Assembly (NCBI RefSeq): GCF_003248605.1
Contig: NZ_QFPF01000086.1
Span: 1 to 20,302, forward strand
Direction: 5' to 3'
Source: Microbacterium sp.
GTDB lineage: Bacteria; Actinomycetota; Actinomycetes; Actinomycetales; Microbacteriaceae
DNA length: 20,302 nt
Shown: positions 7,056-13,932 of the stretch, piece after piece
Position numbering within the stretch: the stretch's first letter is position 1
Layout: every line of letters begins with the position of its first letter
Made by a program: the position numbers and the translations under genes
Notes under the pieces: generated by a model
Database searches by the model: none
The model's input: only the letters and a program-made list of their open reading frames with translations
Told to the model about the DNA's origin: nothing

Positions 7056-8405
7056 GTGACGACCGCCCCCGCCTTCGCCGCGGGGCGAGCGGTTCCGTGG
7101 CTCGTCGTCGCGGGTGTGCTGGTCGCGGCCCTCAGCCTGCGCGGGCCGATCGTCGCGCCGACCCCGGTGCTCATCGACATCCAGGAGGATCTGGGCATCG
7201 GCACGGCGTCGGCCGGACTCCTGACCTCGGTGCCCGTCCTGATGTTCGCGGCGCTCACGCCCGTCGCGGCGCTCGTGATCCGGCGCGCGGGTCCGGAGGT
7301 CGCGCTGCTGCTGACGCTGCTCGGGGTGCTCGCGGGGACGTTCGTGCGCGCGCTGCCCGGGTTCGGCTGGATGCTGGCGGGTTCGCTCGTGATCGGAGCC
7401 GCCATCACGATCGGCAACGTCGTGATCCCCGTGGTGATCCGGCGAGATGTGCCGCCGGCGCGGGTGTCGACCGTCACGGCCGGCTACGCGGCAACGCTCA
7501 ACGCCGGCTCCCTCATCACGTCCCTCGGCACGGCGCCTCTGGCCGCGGTCATCGGCTGGACGTGGGCGCTCGTCGCGTGGGCGTCCATCACGCTCGCCGG
7601 AGTGATTCTCTGGATGCTGCACATGCGGCGCTCGCGCGCGGCGGCCGACCGGTTCTCGGGCCTCGGCCCCCGCGGCGACGCCGGCGCACCGGGCGCACCC
7701 GACACGGGGAACGCGGACGGGCACGGACCGCCGGCATCCACGGGGCAGATCCCGCTGCGGCGCGATCCGTCGCGCGACGCGGAGTCGCTCACCGGCCCGT
7801 TGCCCGTCGTGCCCGCCCGCGGCGTCGAGCGCACCATGCTGAGACGACCCATCACCTGGCTGCTCATGCTGACCTTCTCGGGGCAGACGACGGCGTACTA
7901 CGCCCTCACGACGTGGCTGCCCACGATCCTCGGCGACCAGCTGCAGGTCGACCGCACGAGCGCCGGCGCCCTCGCCTCGATCTTCCAGGGCGTGGGCATC
8001 CTCGGGGCGTTCCTCGTGCCCGTGCTCACACGCTATTTTCCGACGATCGTGCCGGCGGTCGTGATCTGCGTGTGCTGGCTCGTGCTCACAGGCGGGATGC
8101 TGGTGGCCCCCGCGGGTTTCGTCGTGTGGGCGAGCTTCGGGGCGATCGCACACGCGGGCGGTTTCGTCGTCATCTTCACGGCCCTCGTGGCGGTCGCGCG
8201 CTCCGACTCCGAAGCCGCCGGGATGTCGGCGTTCGTACAGGGCGGCGGGTACGCGATCGGGGCGCTCGGTGCCCCCGTGATGGGGTATCTGCACGAGGCG
8301 ACGGGCGACTGGTCGGTGCCGCTCGCGCTCGTGCTCGGCATCTCGATCGTGTACTGCGTGCTGTTGCTGAGCTCCGTCGCCGGCGTCCGCCGCGCCCGCG
8401 CCTGA
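7056..8405 (+). CDS. MFS transporter, CynX/NimT-like
   Basis: A 449-residue integral membrane protein of the major facilitator superfamily. The opening ALSLRGPIVAPTPVL followed by IQEDLGIGTASAGLLTSVPVL is characteristic of the CynX/NimT (cyanate / 2-nitroimidazole transporter) branch. About twelve hydrophobic helices are visible, six before and six after a long hydrophilic loop at roughly residues 195-265, which is rich in Gly, Pro and Arg. NAGSLITS in the first half and GQTTAYYALTTWLPTIL at the start of the second half are also typical. Substrate unknown: members of this branch are mostly annotated by similarity. The gene is convergent with the exonuclease gene and shares a 37-base gap with it. 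Confidence 0.88.
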   Translation: MTTAPAFAAGRAVPWLVVAGVLVAALSLRGPIVAPTPVLIDIQEDLGIGTASAGLLTSVPVLMFAALTPVAALVIRRAGPEVALLLTLLGVLAGTFVRALPGFGWMLAGSLVIGAAITIGNVVIPVVIRRDVPPARVSTVTAGYAATLNAGSLITSLGTAPLAAVIGWTWALVAWASITLAGVILWMLHMRRSRAAADRFSGLGPRGDAGAPGAPDTGNADGHGPPASTGQIPLRRDPSRDAESLTGPLPVVPARGVERTMLRRPITWLLMLTFSGQTTAYYALTTWLPTILGDQLQVDRTSAGALASIFQGVGILGAFLVPVLTRYFPTIVPAVVICVCWLVLTGGMLVAPAGFVVWASFGAIAHAGGFVVIFTALVAVARSDSEAAGMSAFVQGGGYAIGALGAPVMGYLHEATGDWSVPLALVLGISIVYCVLLLSSVAGVRRARA

Positions 8406-8417
8406 CGGCGCGTCGCC

Positions 8418-8435
8418 GTCGTCGTCGACGACGAC
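8418..8435. terminator. Perfect 18-bp palindrome between convergent genes
   Basis: GTCGTCGTCGACGACGAC is a perfect palindrome in the 37-base gap between the convergent MFS and exonuclease genes. It could fold as a short hairpin on either strand and stop transcription in both directions. No T-run follows, so this is a weak call. Confidence 0.4.
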
Positions 8436-8442
8436 CGGGCAG

Positions 8443-9354
8443 TCAGGAGGTCGTCAGCGCGGCGAGCGCGCGCTGCATCGATGCGCCGAGCGCCCAGCGC
8501 TCCGCGACGGCGGCGGCGAGGCCGGCGTCGGGCGCCCGCGGTGCCGGTGCATCCGCGAGGTCCAGGTCACGGACGACGCTCACCACGCGCGGAGCGACCT
8601 CGAGGTAGGGGAGGGCGGCGAGCACCTTCGCCTGCAGGCCCGCCGACATGCCCTCGCCGGCGGTGGCCGCGGCGATGATCCCGGCGAGGTCTCCGTGCGC
8701 GGCGAGCAGCGTGGCCGCGGTCTTCTCGCCGATCCCGGGCACGCCGGGCAGGCCGTCGGAGGCATCGCCGCGCAGCGTCGCGAAATCGGCGTACTGCCCG
8801 GGCAGGATCCGGTACTTGGCGACGACCGTCGCATCGGTCATGACCTCGAGGTTGCTCATGCCCCGCGCGGTGTAGATCACTCGCGCGCCGCGGGTGTCGT
8901 CGACGAGCTGGAAGAGGTCGCGGTCGCCCGTCACGATGTCGACGGGGCCGTTCGCCTGCGCGGCGAAGGATCCGATGACGTCGTCGGCCTCATGGTGCGC
9001 GCGTCCCACAATCGGGATGCCGAGGGCTTCGAGCTCCTCGCGGATGACCGGAAGCTGCGCCTCGAGCGGATCAGGGACCTCCTCGACGTCGGGACCTGAC
9101 GATGCGACCTCGGCGACGCGGTGCGCCTTGTAGCTCGGAATGAGATCGACGCGCCACTGCGGGCGCCAATCGTCGTCCCAGCACGCCACGATGCCCGAGG
9201 GGGAGTAGGTGGTCGCGAGCTTCGCGATCATGTCGAGCAGTCCGCGCGCGGCGTTGACCGGGGTGCCATCGGGAGCGCGCACGGTGTCGGGCATCCCATA
9301 GTAGGCGCGGAAGTACAGCGAGGCTGTGTCGAGCAACATGACCCGTTCTTGCAC
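8443..9354 (-). CDS. 5'-3' exonuclease (PIN/FEN-like with H3TH domain)
   Basis: A stand-alone 303-residue 5'-nuclease like the N-terminal domain of DNA polymerase I; it removes 5' flaps or RNA primers using two metals. Acidic motifs are LLDTASLYFRAYYG (7-20, Asp9), ACWDDDW (57-63), HEADDVIGSFA (121-131) and VTGDRDLFQLVDD (141-153). The DNA-binding H3TH segment is RGDASDGLPGVPGIGEKTA (195-213). The GTG at 9352-9354 is chosen because GAAGGAG lies six bases upstream. An ATG five codons later (9337-9339) is the alternative. The first codons after that ATG are echoed by a separate remnant at 9787-9813, which suggests a rearrangement at the 5' end. The enzyme itself looks intact. Confidence 0.93.
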   Translation of the reverse strand: MQERVMLLDTASLYFRAYYGMPDTVRAPDGTPVNAARGLLDMIAKLATTYSPSGIVACWDDDWRPQWRVDLIPSYKAHRVAEVASSGPDVEEVPDPLEAQLPVIREELEALGIPIVGRAHHEADDVIGSFAAQANGPVDIVTGDRDLFQLVDDTRGARVIYTARGMSNLEVMTDATVVAKYRILPGQYADFATLRGDASDGLPGVPGIGEKTAATLLAAHGDLAGIIAAATAGEGMSAGLQAKVLAALPYLEVAPRVVSVVRDLDLADAPAPRAPDAGLAAAVAERWALGASMQRALAALTTS

Positions 9355-9401
9355 GGCGTTCTCCTTCGTGGGGTGCCCGCGGCAACGCGAACTGAGTGAG
9401 G

Positions 9402-9695
9402 TCAGAGTGGAGTCAGGCCTGAGCCCAAGGGGTCGAGCTCGACGCGGAAGGTGTTGCCCACCTCGTCTTGCAGTGCGGCCTGCAGTCGTCGACCTTCCGC
9501 GAGGTGATCGGCCCGAGCCTTCTCCGACCGCCACCCGGTCTCATCGTCGAACTCACGATTGAAGTCCTTCGCCCACTCCATGATCTGTTCGATCAGTCCC
9601 GGCTCAAGGAAGGTGAGACCGAATTCGTAGTCTCCATCGGAACGGACGGGCCAACCCGCGTACGGGATGCCGAGCTCGACTAAACGGGTGGTCAT
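9402..9695 (-). CDS. Hypothetical protein in lower-G+C insert
   Basis: I do not recognise this 97-residue protein. It begins MTTRLVELGIPYAGWPVRSDG, contains DYEFGLTFLEPGLIEQIMEW, then NREFDDETGW and a charged helix EKARADHLAEGRRLQAAL, and ends with a strand-like VGNTFRVELDPL. It is acidic, soluble, lacks a signal peptide, and has the look of a small immunity or accessory protein, which is a guess. It lies between an exonuclease 5' remnant and the full exonuclease gene. The stretch 9541-9780 is about 56% G+C by my count, well below its neighbours, which suggests horizontal acquisition. Start uncertain: a TTG at 9735-9737, one base after the remnant's stop, would give 111 residues and could be reached by reinitiation. 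Confidence 0.6.
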   Translation of the reverse strand: MTTRLVELGIPYAGWPVRSDGDYEFGLTFLEPGLIEQIMEWAKDFNREFDDETGWRSEKARADHLAEGRRLQAALQDEVGNTFRVELDPLGSGLTPL

Positions 9696-9738
9696 GTTGT
9701 CGATTCTGTCCTGCGGCTCGAGCCTCGTGTCGGTCAAT

Positions 9739-9828
9739 TCAGTGTGAACTGCGGACGACGTGTGTTGAGAACAGGTCTTCGGTCGAGTACAGCGACGCGG
9801 TATCGAGGAGCATGAGGCGGTCGGTCAC
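9739..9828 (-). pseudogene. 5' remnant of a second exonuclease copy
   Basis: A 29-codon reading frame starting GTG (9826-9828) encodes MTDRLMLLDTASLY and then unrelated residues to a TGA. MLLDTASLY is identical to residues 6-14 of the full exonuclease downstream, and MTDRLMLLDTASLYF is how such genes commonly begin. The 27 matching bases (9787-9813 versus 9313-9339) differ at five mostly synonymous positions, so this is not a recent copy. It most likely marks the original 5' end of the exonuclease gene, cut off by the insert that carries the 97-aa gene. It might still be translated as a leader peptide. Confidence 0.65.
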
Positions 9829-9854
9829 GGGCCCATCCTCGCATCCGCTCCGGC

Positions 9855-10022
9855 TCAGGTGTCGTGCTCGAGGGGTGCGGCATCCTCGCGGTGATCGTCC
9901 AGGCCGCCGGGCGGGAACGACGTGCGCTCGGCATGCGATCGGAGGAACAGTGTGCTCGCCACCAGGCCGCCCCACACCAGCAGGATCGACAGGAGGAGGA
10001 AGACGATCGCGAGGGCGGTCAT
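9855..10022 (-). CDS. metS: MetS-like small subunit of methionine/alanine importer
   Basis: A 55-residue protein with one N-terminal membrane helix (ALAIVFLLLSILLVWGGLVAS, about residues 3-23), then a basic stretch LRSHAER and an acidic tail DDHREDAAPLEHDT. The ATG (10020-10022) overlaps the metP stop as ATGA, so the two are translationally coupled. In Corynebacterium glutamicum the small membrane protein MetS is encoded directly after the NSS transporter MetP and is needed for methionine uptake. Position, size, single helix and the VVWGG-like motif match that partner. Confidence 0.85.
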   Translation of the reverse strand: MTALAIVFLLLSILLVWGGLVASTLFLRSHAERTSFPPGGLDDHREDAAPLEHDT

Positions 10023-11629
10023 GATCGGGTCTCCTCACCTGTCGTGGCGGCGGCATCCACCTGTCTCTGTGGCGGGTAGGGCGGCCACGCCGTGAAGTCG
10101 TCCGGCGGACTCTTCCATCGGATGCCCGTGAGCACGGCGGCCGAAACGACGAGGAACAGGATCGTGCCCCACCCGACGATCCCGAGGTACCACGGCGGCA
10201 TGCCGCCGTACCCCTCCACCAGGAGCGTGATGACGCGTGCAATGAGCATGTAGCCGAGCACGAGCGGCGCGAGGATGCCGACCAGGGCGATCCAGATGCG
10301 GCCGAGGGGGAAGGTCGAGACCGCATTGAGGTGGTAGCGCAGCTCGGGGCCCAGTCGCAGAACCCAGATCACGAGGATCGTGGACGCGACGGCAGAGGCG
10401 ACGATGCCGATGTTGTTGGCCCACTGGTCGGCGACGTCCAGCGCGAGCAGACCGGTCGTGGTCGAGAAGAGCAGGATCGACAGCACCGCTGACACGGTGC
10501 CCAGGCGCAGCGCCGCCTGACGCGGGGTCAGCGCGAACTTCTCCTGCAGCGCGGCCGAGACCACCTGCAGCACGGAGATGAGCGACGTGAAACCGGCGAG
10601 GGCGAGCGAGCCGAAGAACAGCGCGCCGAAGATCGGCCCACCGGGCATCTGCGACACGATGGCGGGGAAGGTGATGAACGAGAGCCCCACGCCCGTGAGT
10701 CCCTCGAGCTCGGCGACCTCGACGCCCTGCTGGAAGGCCAGGAAACCGAGGGTGGCGAACACGCCGATGCCCGCGAGGATCTCGAACGAAGAGTTCGCGA
10801 AGGCCACGACCAGGCCGGGTGCGGTGAGGTTGGCGCGCCGCTTGCGGTAGGAGGCGTAGGTGATCATGATGCCGAACGCGATCGAGAGTGAGAAGAAGAT
10901 CTGGCTGTACGCGGCGATCCACACGTCGGGGTCGGCGAGGGCCGCCCAGTTCGGAGTGAAGAGGGCGTTCAGGCCGTCGGCGGCGCCGTCGAGGAAGAGT
11001 GCCCGGACGACGAGCACCGAGAACGCGACGATCAGCACGGGCAGGAAGATGACGTTGACGCGCTGGAGGCCCTTCGCGACCCCGAGGGTGAGGACGACGA
11101 TCGCGGCGATCCAGATCAGCGCCAGGGGGATGAGCACGCCGGGCACGAACTCGAGGCTGAAGCCGGGGTCGCCGGTGCGCAGGTACTCGCCCGTGAGGAA
11201 TCCCGCGGGGTCATCGCCCCAGCGCAGGTCGAAGGAGAACACGAAGTACGACACCGCCCAGGCGATGACGGCGGTGTAGTAGAGACCGATGACGAACGCG
11301 ATCGAGACCTGGAACCATCCGACGGACTCGAGCAGCCCCTTCGCTCGCCCTGCGGCGCGACGGAAGGCGGTCGGGGCGGCGCCGCGGAAACGGTGACCGA
11401 GCGCGTAGTCGAGGAAGAGGATCGGGATGCCGGCCGTGACGAGGGCGATCAGATAGGGGATGAGGAAGGCCCCGCCACCGTTCTCGTACGCGACGCCGGG
11501 AAAGCGCCAGATGTTGCCCAGTCCGACGGCCGATCCGATCGCGGAGAGGATGAACCCGAGCTGGCCGCTCCACTGCTCCCGCGGCTTCGCGTCGCCGTCC
11601 GGGGTGGGGCCTGTCTGCACATTCGTCAC
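10019..11629 (-). CDS. metP: NSS-family sodium-dependent transporter, MetP-like (methionine/alanine)
   Basis: A 536-residue neurotransmitter:sodium symporter family protein that should import a small amino acid with Na+ across the cytoplasmic membrane. The first helix has the family signature GFILSAIGSAVGLGNIWRFP followed by YENGGGAFLIPYL. About twelve hydrophobic helices follow, with IFFSLSIAFGIMITYASY in the sixth-helix region and the long SLISVLQVVSAALQEKF stretch typical of bacterial members. A cytoplasmic tail ends VDAAATTGEETRS. GTG start at 11627-11629 is supported by AGGGAG six bases upstream. The partner metS overlaps the stop, which makes methionine/alanine transport (MetPS) the best guess. 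Substrate is not provable from sequence. Confidence 0.9.
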   Translation of the reverse strand: MTNVQTGPTPDGDAKPREQWSGQLGFILSAIGSAVGLGNIWRFPGVAYENGGGAFLIPYLIALVTAGIPILFLDYALGHRFRGAAPTAFRRAAGRAKGLLESVGWFQVSIAFVIGLYYTAVIAWAVSYFVFSFDLRWGDDPAGFLTGEYLRTGDPGFSLEFVPGVLIPLALIWIAAIVVLTLGVAKGLQRVNVIFLPVLIVAFSVLVVRALFLDGAADGLNALFTPNWAALADPDVWIAAYSQIFFSLSIAFGIMITYASYRKRRANLTAPGLVVAFANSSFEILAGIGVFATLGFLAFQQGVEVAELEGLTGVGLSFITFPAIVSQMPGGPIFGALFFGSLALAGFTSLISVLQVVSAALQEKFALTPRQAALRLGTVSAVLSILLFSTTTGLLALDVADQWANNIGIVASAVASTILVIWVLRLGPELRYHLNAVSTFPLGRIWIALVGILAPLVLGYMLIARVITLLVEGYGGMPPWYLGIVGWGTILFLVVSAAVLTGIRWKSPPDDFTAWPPYPPQRQVDAAATTGEETRS

Positions 11630-11776
11630 GCGTGCTCCCTGCTGCTGGCTGCGGCATGGGTCGCGTCGTCGTCGGCACGACCTGCCCGCACGCTACCAGC
11701 GCCGGTCATCGGAGCGACAGCATCCGCCCGTCGTGTCGTCGGCCCGCGCTCTCGCCCGCGCGACCGCGCCCCTCGG

Positions 11777-11843
11777 CGAACCCACATTTTTGCAGCGAGA
11801 CACCACACGACACGTGGTGGCTCGCTGCAAAAATGTGGGTTCG
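11777..11843. repeat. Long near-perfect inverted repeat (30-bp arms)
   Basis: Arms 11777-11806 and 11814-11843 are reverse complements with one mismatch (A at 11800 against G at 11820) and a seven-base spacer ACGACAC. Each arm holds ACATTTTTGCAGCGAG or its complement, unusually A/T-rich for this DNA. It lies about 150 bases upstream of metP and downstream of the 43-aa membrane peptide gene. It could be a terminator, a cruciform, or a small mobile (MITE- or REP-like) repeat. The intergenic stretch 11630-11955 holds nothing else recognisable apart from the tandem repeat. Confidence 0.9.
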
Positions 11844-11924
11844 CGGGTTCGCGGGTTCGCGGGTTCGCGGGTTCGCGGGTTCGCGGGTTCGCGGGTTCGC
11901 GGGTTCGCGGGTTCGCGGGTTCGC
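11837..11924. repeat. 8-bp tandem repeat, 11 copies of GGGTTCGC
   Basis: Eleven exact GGGTTCGC units follow the right arm of the inverted repeat. The first unit is the distal end of that arm, so the array seems to have grown from it by slippage. Eleven identical copies imply recent expansion or active length variation. It does not encode a credible protein; period-8 Arg-Gly-rich translations are artefacts. Confidence 0.95.
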
Positions 11925-11955
11925 GGAGGGCGGGAGGGGCGGCAGCGCCCGGCCA

Positions 11956-12087
11956 TCAGCCGCCCGAGGTCACGATGCCGACGATGCCCGAGATGAGGAA
12001 GTAGAGGCCGACGGCGCCGACGACAACCCAGATCGTGATGCGGGTCGTGCTCGGGCCCGTGGGCTTGTCATCGCCGAAGTTGGTCAC
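11956..12087 (-). CDS. Small single-pass membrane protein (43 aa)
   Basis: Unrecognised small protein: a hydrophilic N-terminus MTNFGDDKPTGPSTTR, one membrane helix about residues 17-39 (ITIWVVVGAVGLYFLISGIVG), and a short IVTSGG end. The GTG at 12085-12087 is selected because TACCCT lies six bases upstream on the minus strand, again leaderless. An in-frame extension to 12156 would run through that promoter and into the divergent gene's promoter. Composition and start signal look like a true gene. Function unknown. Confidence 0.7.
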   Translation of the reverse strand: MTNFGDDKPTGPSTTRITIWVVVGAVGLYFLISGIVGIVTSGG

Positions 12088-12093
12088 CCCTGA

Positions 12094-12099
12094 AGGGTA
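12094..12099 (-). promoter_or_regulatory. Putative -10 box for 43-aa membrane protein
   Basis: Minus-strand TACCCT followed by six bases (TCAGGG) and the GTG start. It is divergent from the DUF427 gene promoter about 43 bases away. Confidence 0.45.
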
Positions 12100-12141
12100 G
12101 TTCCCGGCCGCGGAGATCGCCCGGTGCCTCGCGGACGGGCT

Positions 12142-12147
12142 TAGCGT
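12142..12147 (+). promoter_or_regulatory. Putative -10 box of leaderless DUF427 gene promoter
   Basis: TAGCGT is followed by seven bases (TGGTGCC) and the ATG at 12155, with no Shine-Dalgarno sequence. Confidence 0.5.
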
Positions 12148-12154
12148 TGGTGCC

Positions 12155-12652
12155 ATGAGACGCCCCGCGCCCGATCCCGTCGCCCCCGGCCAGGAGTCCG
12201 TGTGGGATTACCCGCGCCCGCCGCGTGTCGAGCGCGTCGACCGGCGCGTCAGTATCGACCTCGGCGGCGAGCGCATCGTCGACACCGATGATGTCGTCCG
12301 GGTTCTCGAGACCAGCCACCCGCCCGTCTACTACCTGCCGATCGACGCTTTCGCCCCGGGGGCGCTGGTCCCCGCCGCCGGGTCGTCCTTCTGCGAGTTC
12401 AAGGGCGCCGCACGGTACTTCGACGTGCACGGCGGCGGCCGCACCGCGCCCCGCGCCGCGTGGACGTATCCCGCCCCCGCACCGGGGTTCGAGGCACTGG
12501 CCGGGCGCGTGGCCGTCTACCCCGCGCCGATGGACACCTGCACCGTCGGGGGCGAGGTGGTCACGCCGCAGCCCGGCGGGTTCTATGGCGGATGGGTCAC
12601 CGCGGACCTCGCCGGGCCCTTCAAGGGCGGGCCGGGGTCGCAGGGGTGGTGA
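12155..12652 (+). CDS. DUF427 domain-containing protein
   Basis: A 165-residue protein of the DUF427 family, a small beta-rich domain of unknown function common in actinobacteria. It begins with the typical GQESVWDYPRPP (about 12-23), continues with VVRVLETSHPPVYYLP and SSFCEFKGAARYFDV, where the conserved CEFKG motif is clear, and ends with VAYPAPMD-like VYPAPMD and FYGGWV. No signal peptide or membrane segment. The stop overlaps the GTG of the next gene as GTGA, so the two are coupled. Some family members are linked to oxidoreductase contexts, but no activity can be assigned here. Confidence 0.9.
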   Translation: MRRPAPDPVAPGQESVWDYPRPPRVERVDRRVSIDLGGERIVDTDDVVRVLETSHPPVYYLPIDAFAPGALVPAAGSSFCEFKGAARYFDVHGGGRTAPRAAWTYPAPAPGFEALAGRVAVYPAPMDTCTVGGEVVTPQPGGFYGGWVTADLAGPFKGGPGSQGW

Positions 12653-13023
12653 CAAGACCGTGCCCGTGCGGCACGGGCCTCGCGTACGACGGATGCTGCG
12701 GTCCGCTGCACGCGGGCGCGCCCGCGTCCACGGCGCTCGCTCTCATGCGCTCGCGATACAGCGCATTCGCCCGCGCCGATGCCGCGTACCTCGCGGCGAC
12801 GTGGCACCCCGGGACGGTGCCCGATGCCGTCGACGTGGACGCCGGAGTGCGATGGACCGGCCTCGAGATCTTCGACGTCGTCGCCGGCGGACCGGGCGAG
12901 CGCCGGGGCACGGTCGAGTTCGTCGCCCGCTACCGCGAGGACGGCGTCGCACACGAGCTGCACGAGCGCAGCCGCTTCGTGCGGCAGAGCGATCGCTGGT
13001 GGTACCTGGACGGGCGGGGCTGA
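12649..13023 (+). CDS. YchJ-family (UPF0225) protein with SEC-C-like zinc motif
   Basis: A 124-residue protein of the UPF0225/YchJ family. The N-terminus holds the cysteine set CPCG (5-8) and CCGPLH (16-21), a SEC-C-like zinc-binding motif. Family hallmarks LMRSRYSAFARADAAYLAATWHP (from about residue 32) and WTGLEIFDV, FVARYRE and SRFVRQSDRWWYLDG follow, forming an NTF2-like core. Function is unknown across the family. The GTG start at 12649 overlaps the DUF427 stop and gives the family's usual N-terminus. Confidence 0.9.
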   Translation: MTRPCPCGTGLAYDGCCGPLHAGAPASTALALMRSRYSAFARADAAYLAATWHPGTVPDAVDVDAGVRWTGLEIFDVVAGGPGERRGTVEFVARYREDGVAHELHERSRFVRQSDRWWYLDGRG

Positions 13024-13052
13024 CACTCGGCATCCCGAGGCGCCGTCGTGTC

Positions 13053-13856
13053 TCAGGCCAGCAGGCGCCCGCTCGCGCCGAGCGCGACCCGCCGGGGCAC
13101 GATTCCGGCGAGTGTCGCGGCGACCGCGTTGGCCGCGCCGGAGACGACACTCGGGGGAGTGCGGCGGCGGTCGAGAGCCCGGAGCGCGGTCTCGACGACC
13201 TGCGCGGGCGACTGCATGCCGCGTCCGGCGATCTCTTCTGCGCCGGCGATCTCGAAGAACTCGGTCGCGGTCGAGCCGGGGCTCAGCGCAAGGACGCGCA
13301 GGCCCGTGTCGCGCGTCTCGTACGCGATCGCCTCGGTGAAGCTCAGGACGAACGCCTTCGTCGCCCCGTAGACGGCCATGTGCGGGGTGGGCTGGTAGGC
13401 CACGACGCTGGCGATGTTGACCAGCGCCCCGCGTCCCGAGGCGACGAGGTCGGGGAGGAACTCGCGCGTGATCGCGGTCAGCGCCGCGACGTTGAGCTGG
13501 ATCATCGCGTCGAGCCGTGCGGGGTCGGCCTCGGCGAACGCCCCGCGCGCGCCGAATCCCGCGTTGCCGATGAGGGTGTCGACGCGGATGTCCCGCGCAT
13601 CGAGCTCCGCGCGCAGTGTTGCGGCGGCCCCGGGGGCGGCGAGGTCGTGCGCCAGCGGCGTCGCGGTGACCCCGTACCGCGACTCGAGCTCGGTGGCGAG
13701 GGCGCGCAGCCGATCCTCGCGCCGCGCGACGAGGACGACATCGGCGCCGCGCTCGGCGAACCGGGCCGCGAACTCCTCGCCGATGCCCGAGCTCGCGCCC
13801 GTGATCAGCGCGGTCGTGCCGCGATAGGTCATGCCGCCGGCGTCGCTCGTGTCCAC
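13053..13856 (-). CDS. Short-chain dehydrogenase/reductase
   Basis: Classical SDR, an NAD(P)-dependent oxidoreductase of 267 residues. It shows the cofactor motif TGASSGIG (19-26), NAG (98-100), Asn122, catalytic Ser150 in NIAS, and YGATK (163-167) with Tyr163 and Lys167. The Arg pair after the second strand (ARRED, 44-48) suggests NADP(H) preference. The C-terminal part resembles the DltE/YqjQ-type group, with SPGSTATEFFE. Substrate unknown. GTG start at 13854-13856 is supported by a TAGCCT box six bases upstream. It is convergent with the YchJ gene and divergent from the next NAD(P)-binding gene. Confidence 0.93.
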   Translation of the reverse strand: MDTSDAGGMTYRGTTALITGASSGIGEEFAARFAERGADVVLVARREDRLRALATELESRYGVTATPLAHDLAAPGAAATLRAELDARDIRVDTLIGNAGFGARGAFAEADPARLDAMIQLNVAALTAITREFLPDLVASGRGALVNIASVVAYQPTPHMAVYGATKAFVLSFTEAIAYETRDTGLRVLALSPGSTATEFFEIAGAEEIAGRGMQSPAQVVETALRALDRRRTPPSVVSGAANAVAATLAGIVPRRVALGASGRLLA

Positions 13857-13862
13857 CCGTCC

Positions 13863-13868
13863 AGGCTA
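13863..13868 (-). promoter_or_regulatory. Putative -10 box of leaderless SDR promoter
   Basis: Minus-strand TAGCCT followed by six bases (GGACGG) and the GTG start of the SDR gene. Confidence 0.5.
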
Positions 13869-13920
13869 TGCGCGCTCGAGGCGGGTACGGGCCGCGGCCC
13901 CGGCGACGGGTGAGCGGGGT

Positions 13921-13926
13921 TAGCGT
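13921..13926 (+). promoter_or_regulatory. Putative -10 box of NAD(P)-binding protein promoter
   Basis: TAGCGT followed by GGAGGG and the ATG at 13933. The six-base gap itself looks like a Shine-Dalgarno sequence, so leaderless and leadered initiation both remain possible. Confidence 0.45.
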
Positions 13927-13932
13927 GGAGGG

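Noticed and set aside
9355..9534. 60-residue N-terminal extension of the exonuclease
   Set aside because: It overlaps the neighbouring small gene and lacks family similarity. GAAGGAG and a GTG at 9354 give the normal N-terminus.
11837..11924. CRISPR array
   Set aside because: Units are 8 bp and directly adjacent with no spacers, and no cas genes are nearby.
11632..12093. Plus-strand frames through the 8-bp array giving an Arg-Gly-Phe-Ala-rich repeat protein
   Set aside because: The repeat reads openly in all frames, the surrounding text is Arg/Ser/Pro noise, and the frames run antisense into the 43-aa membrane gene.
13026..13039. Short hairpin CTCGG-CATC-CCGAG between the YchJ and SDR genes
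   Set aside because: Only five base pairs and no T-run. It might help convergent termination but cannot be supported as a separate feature.
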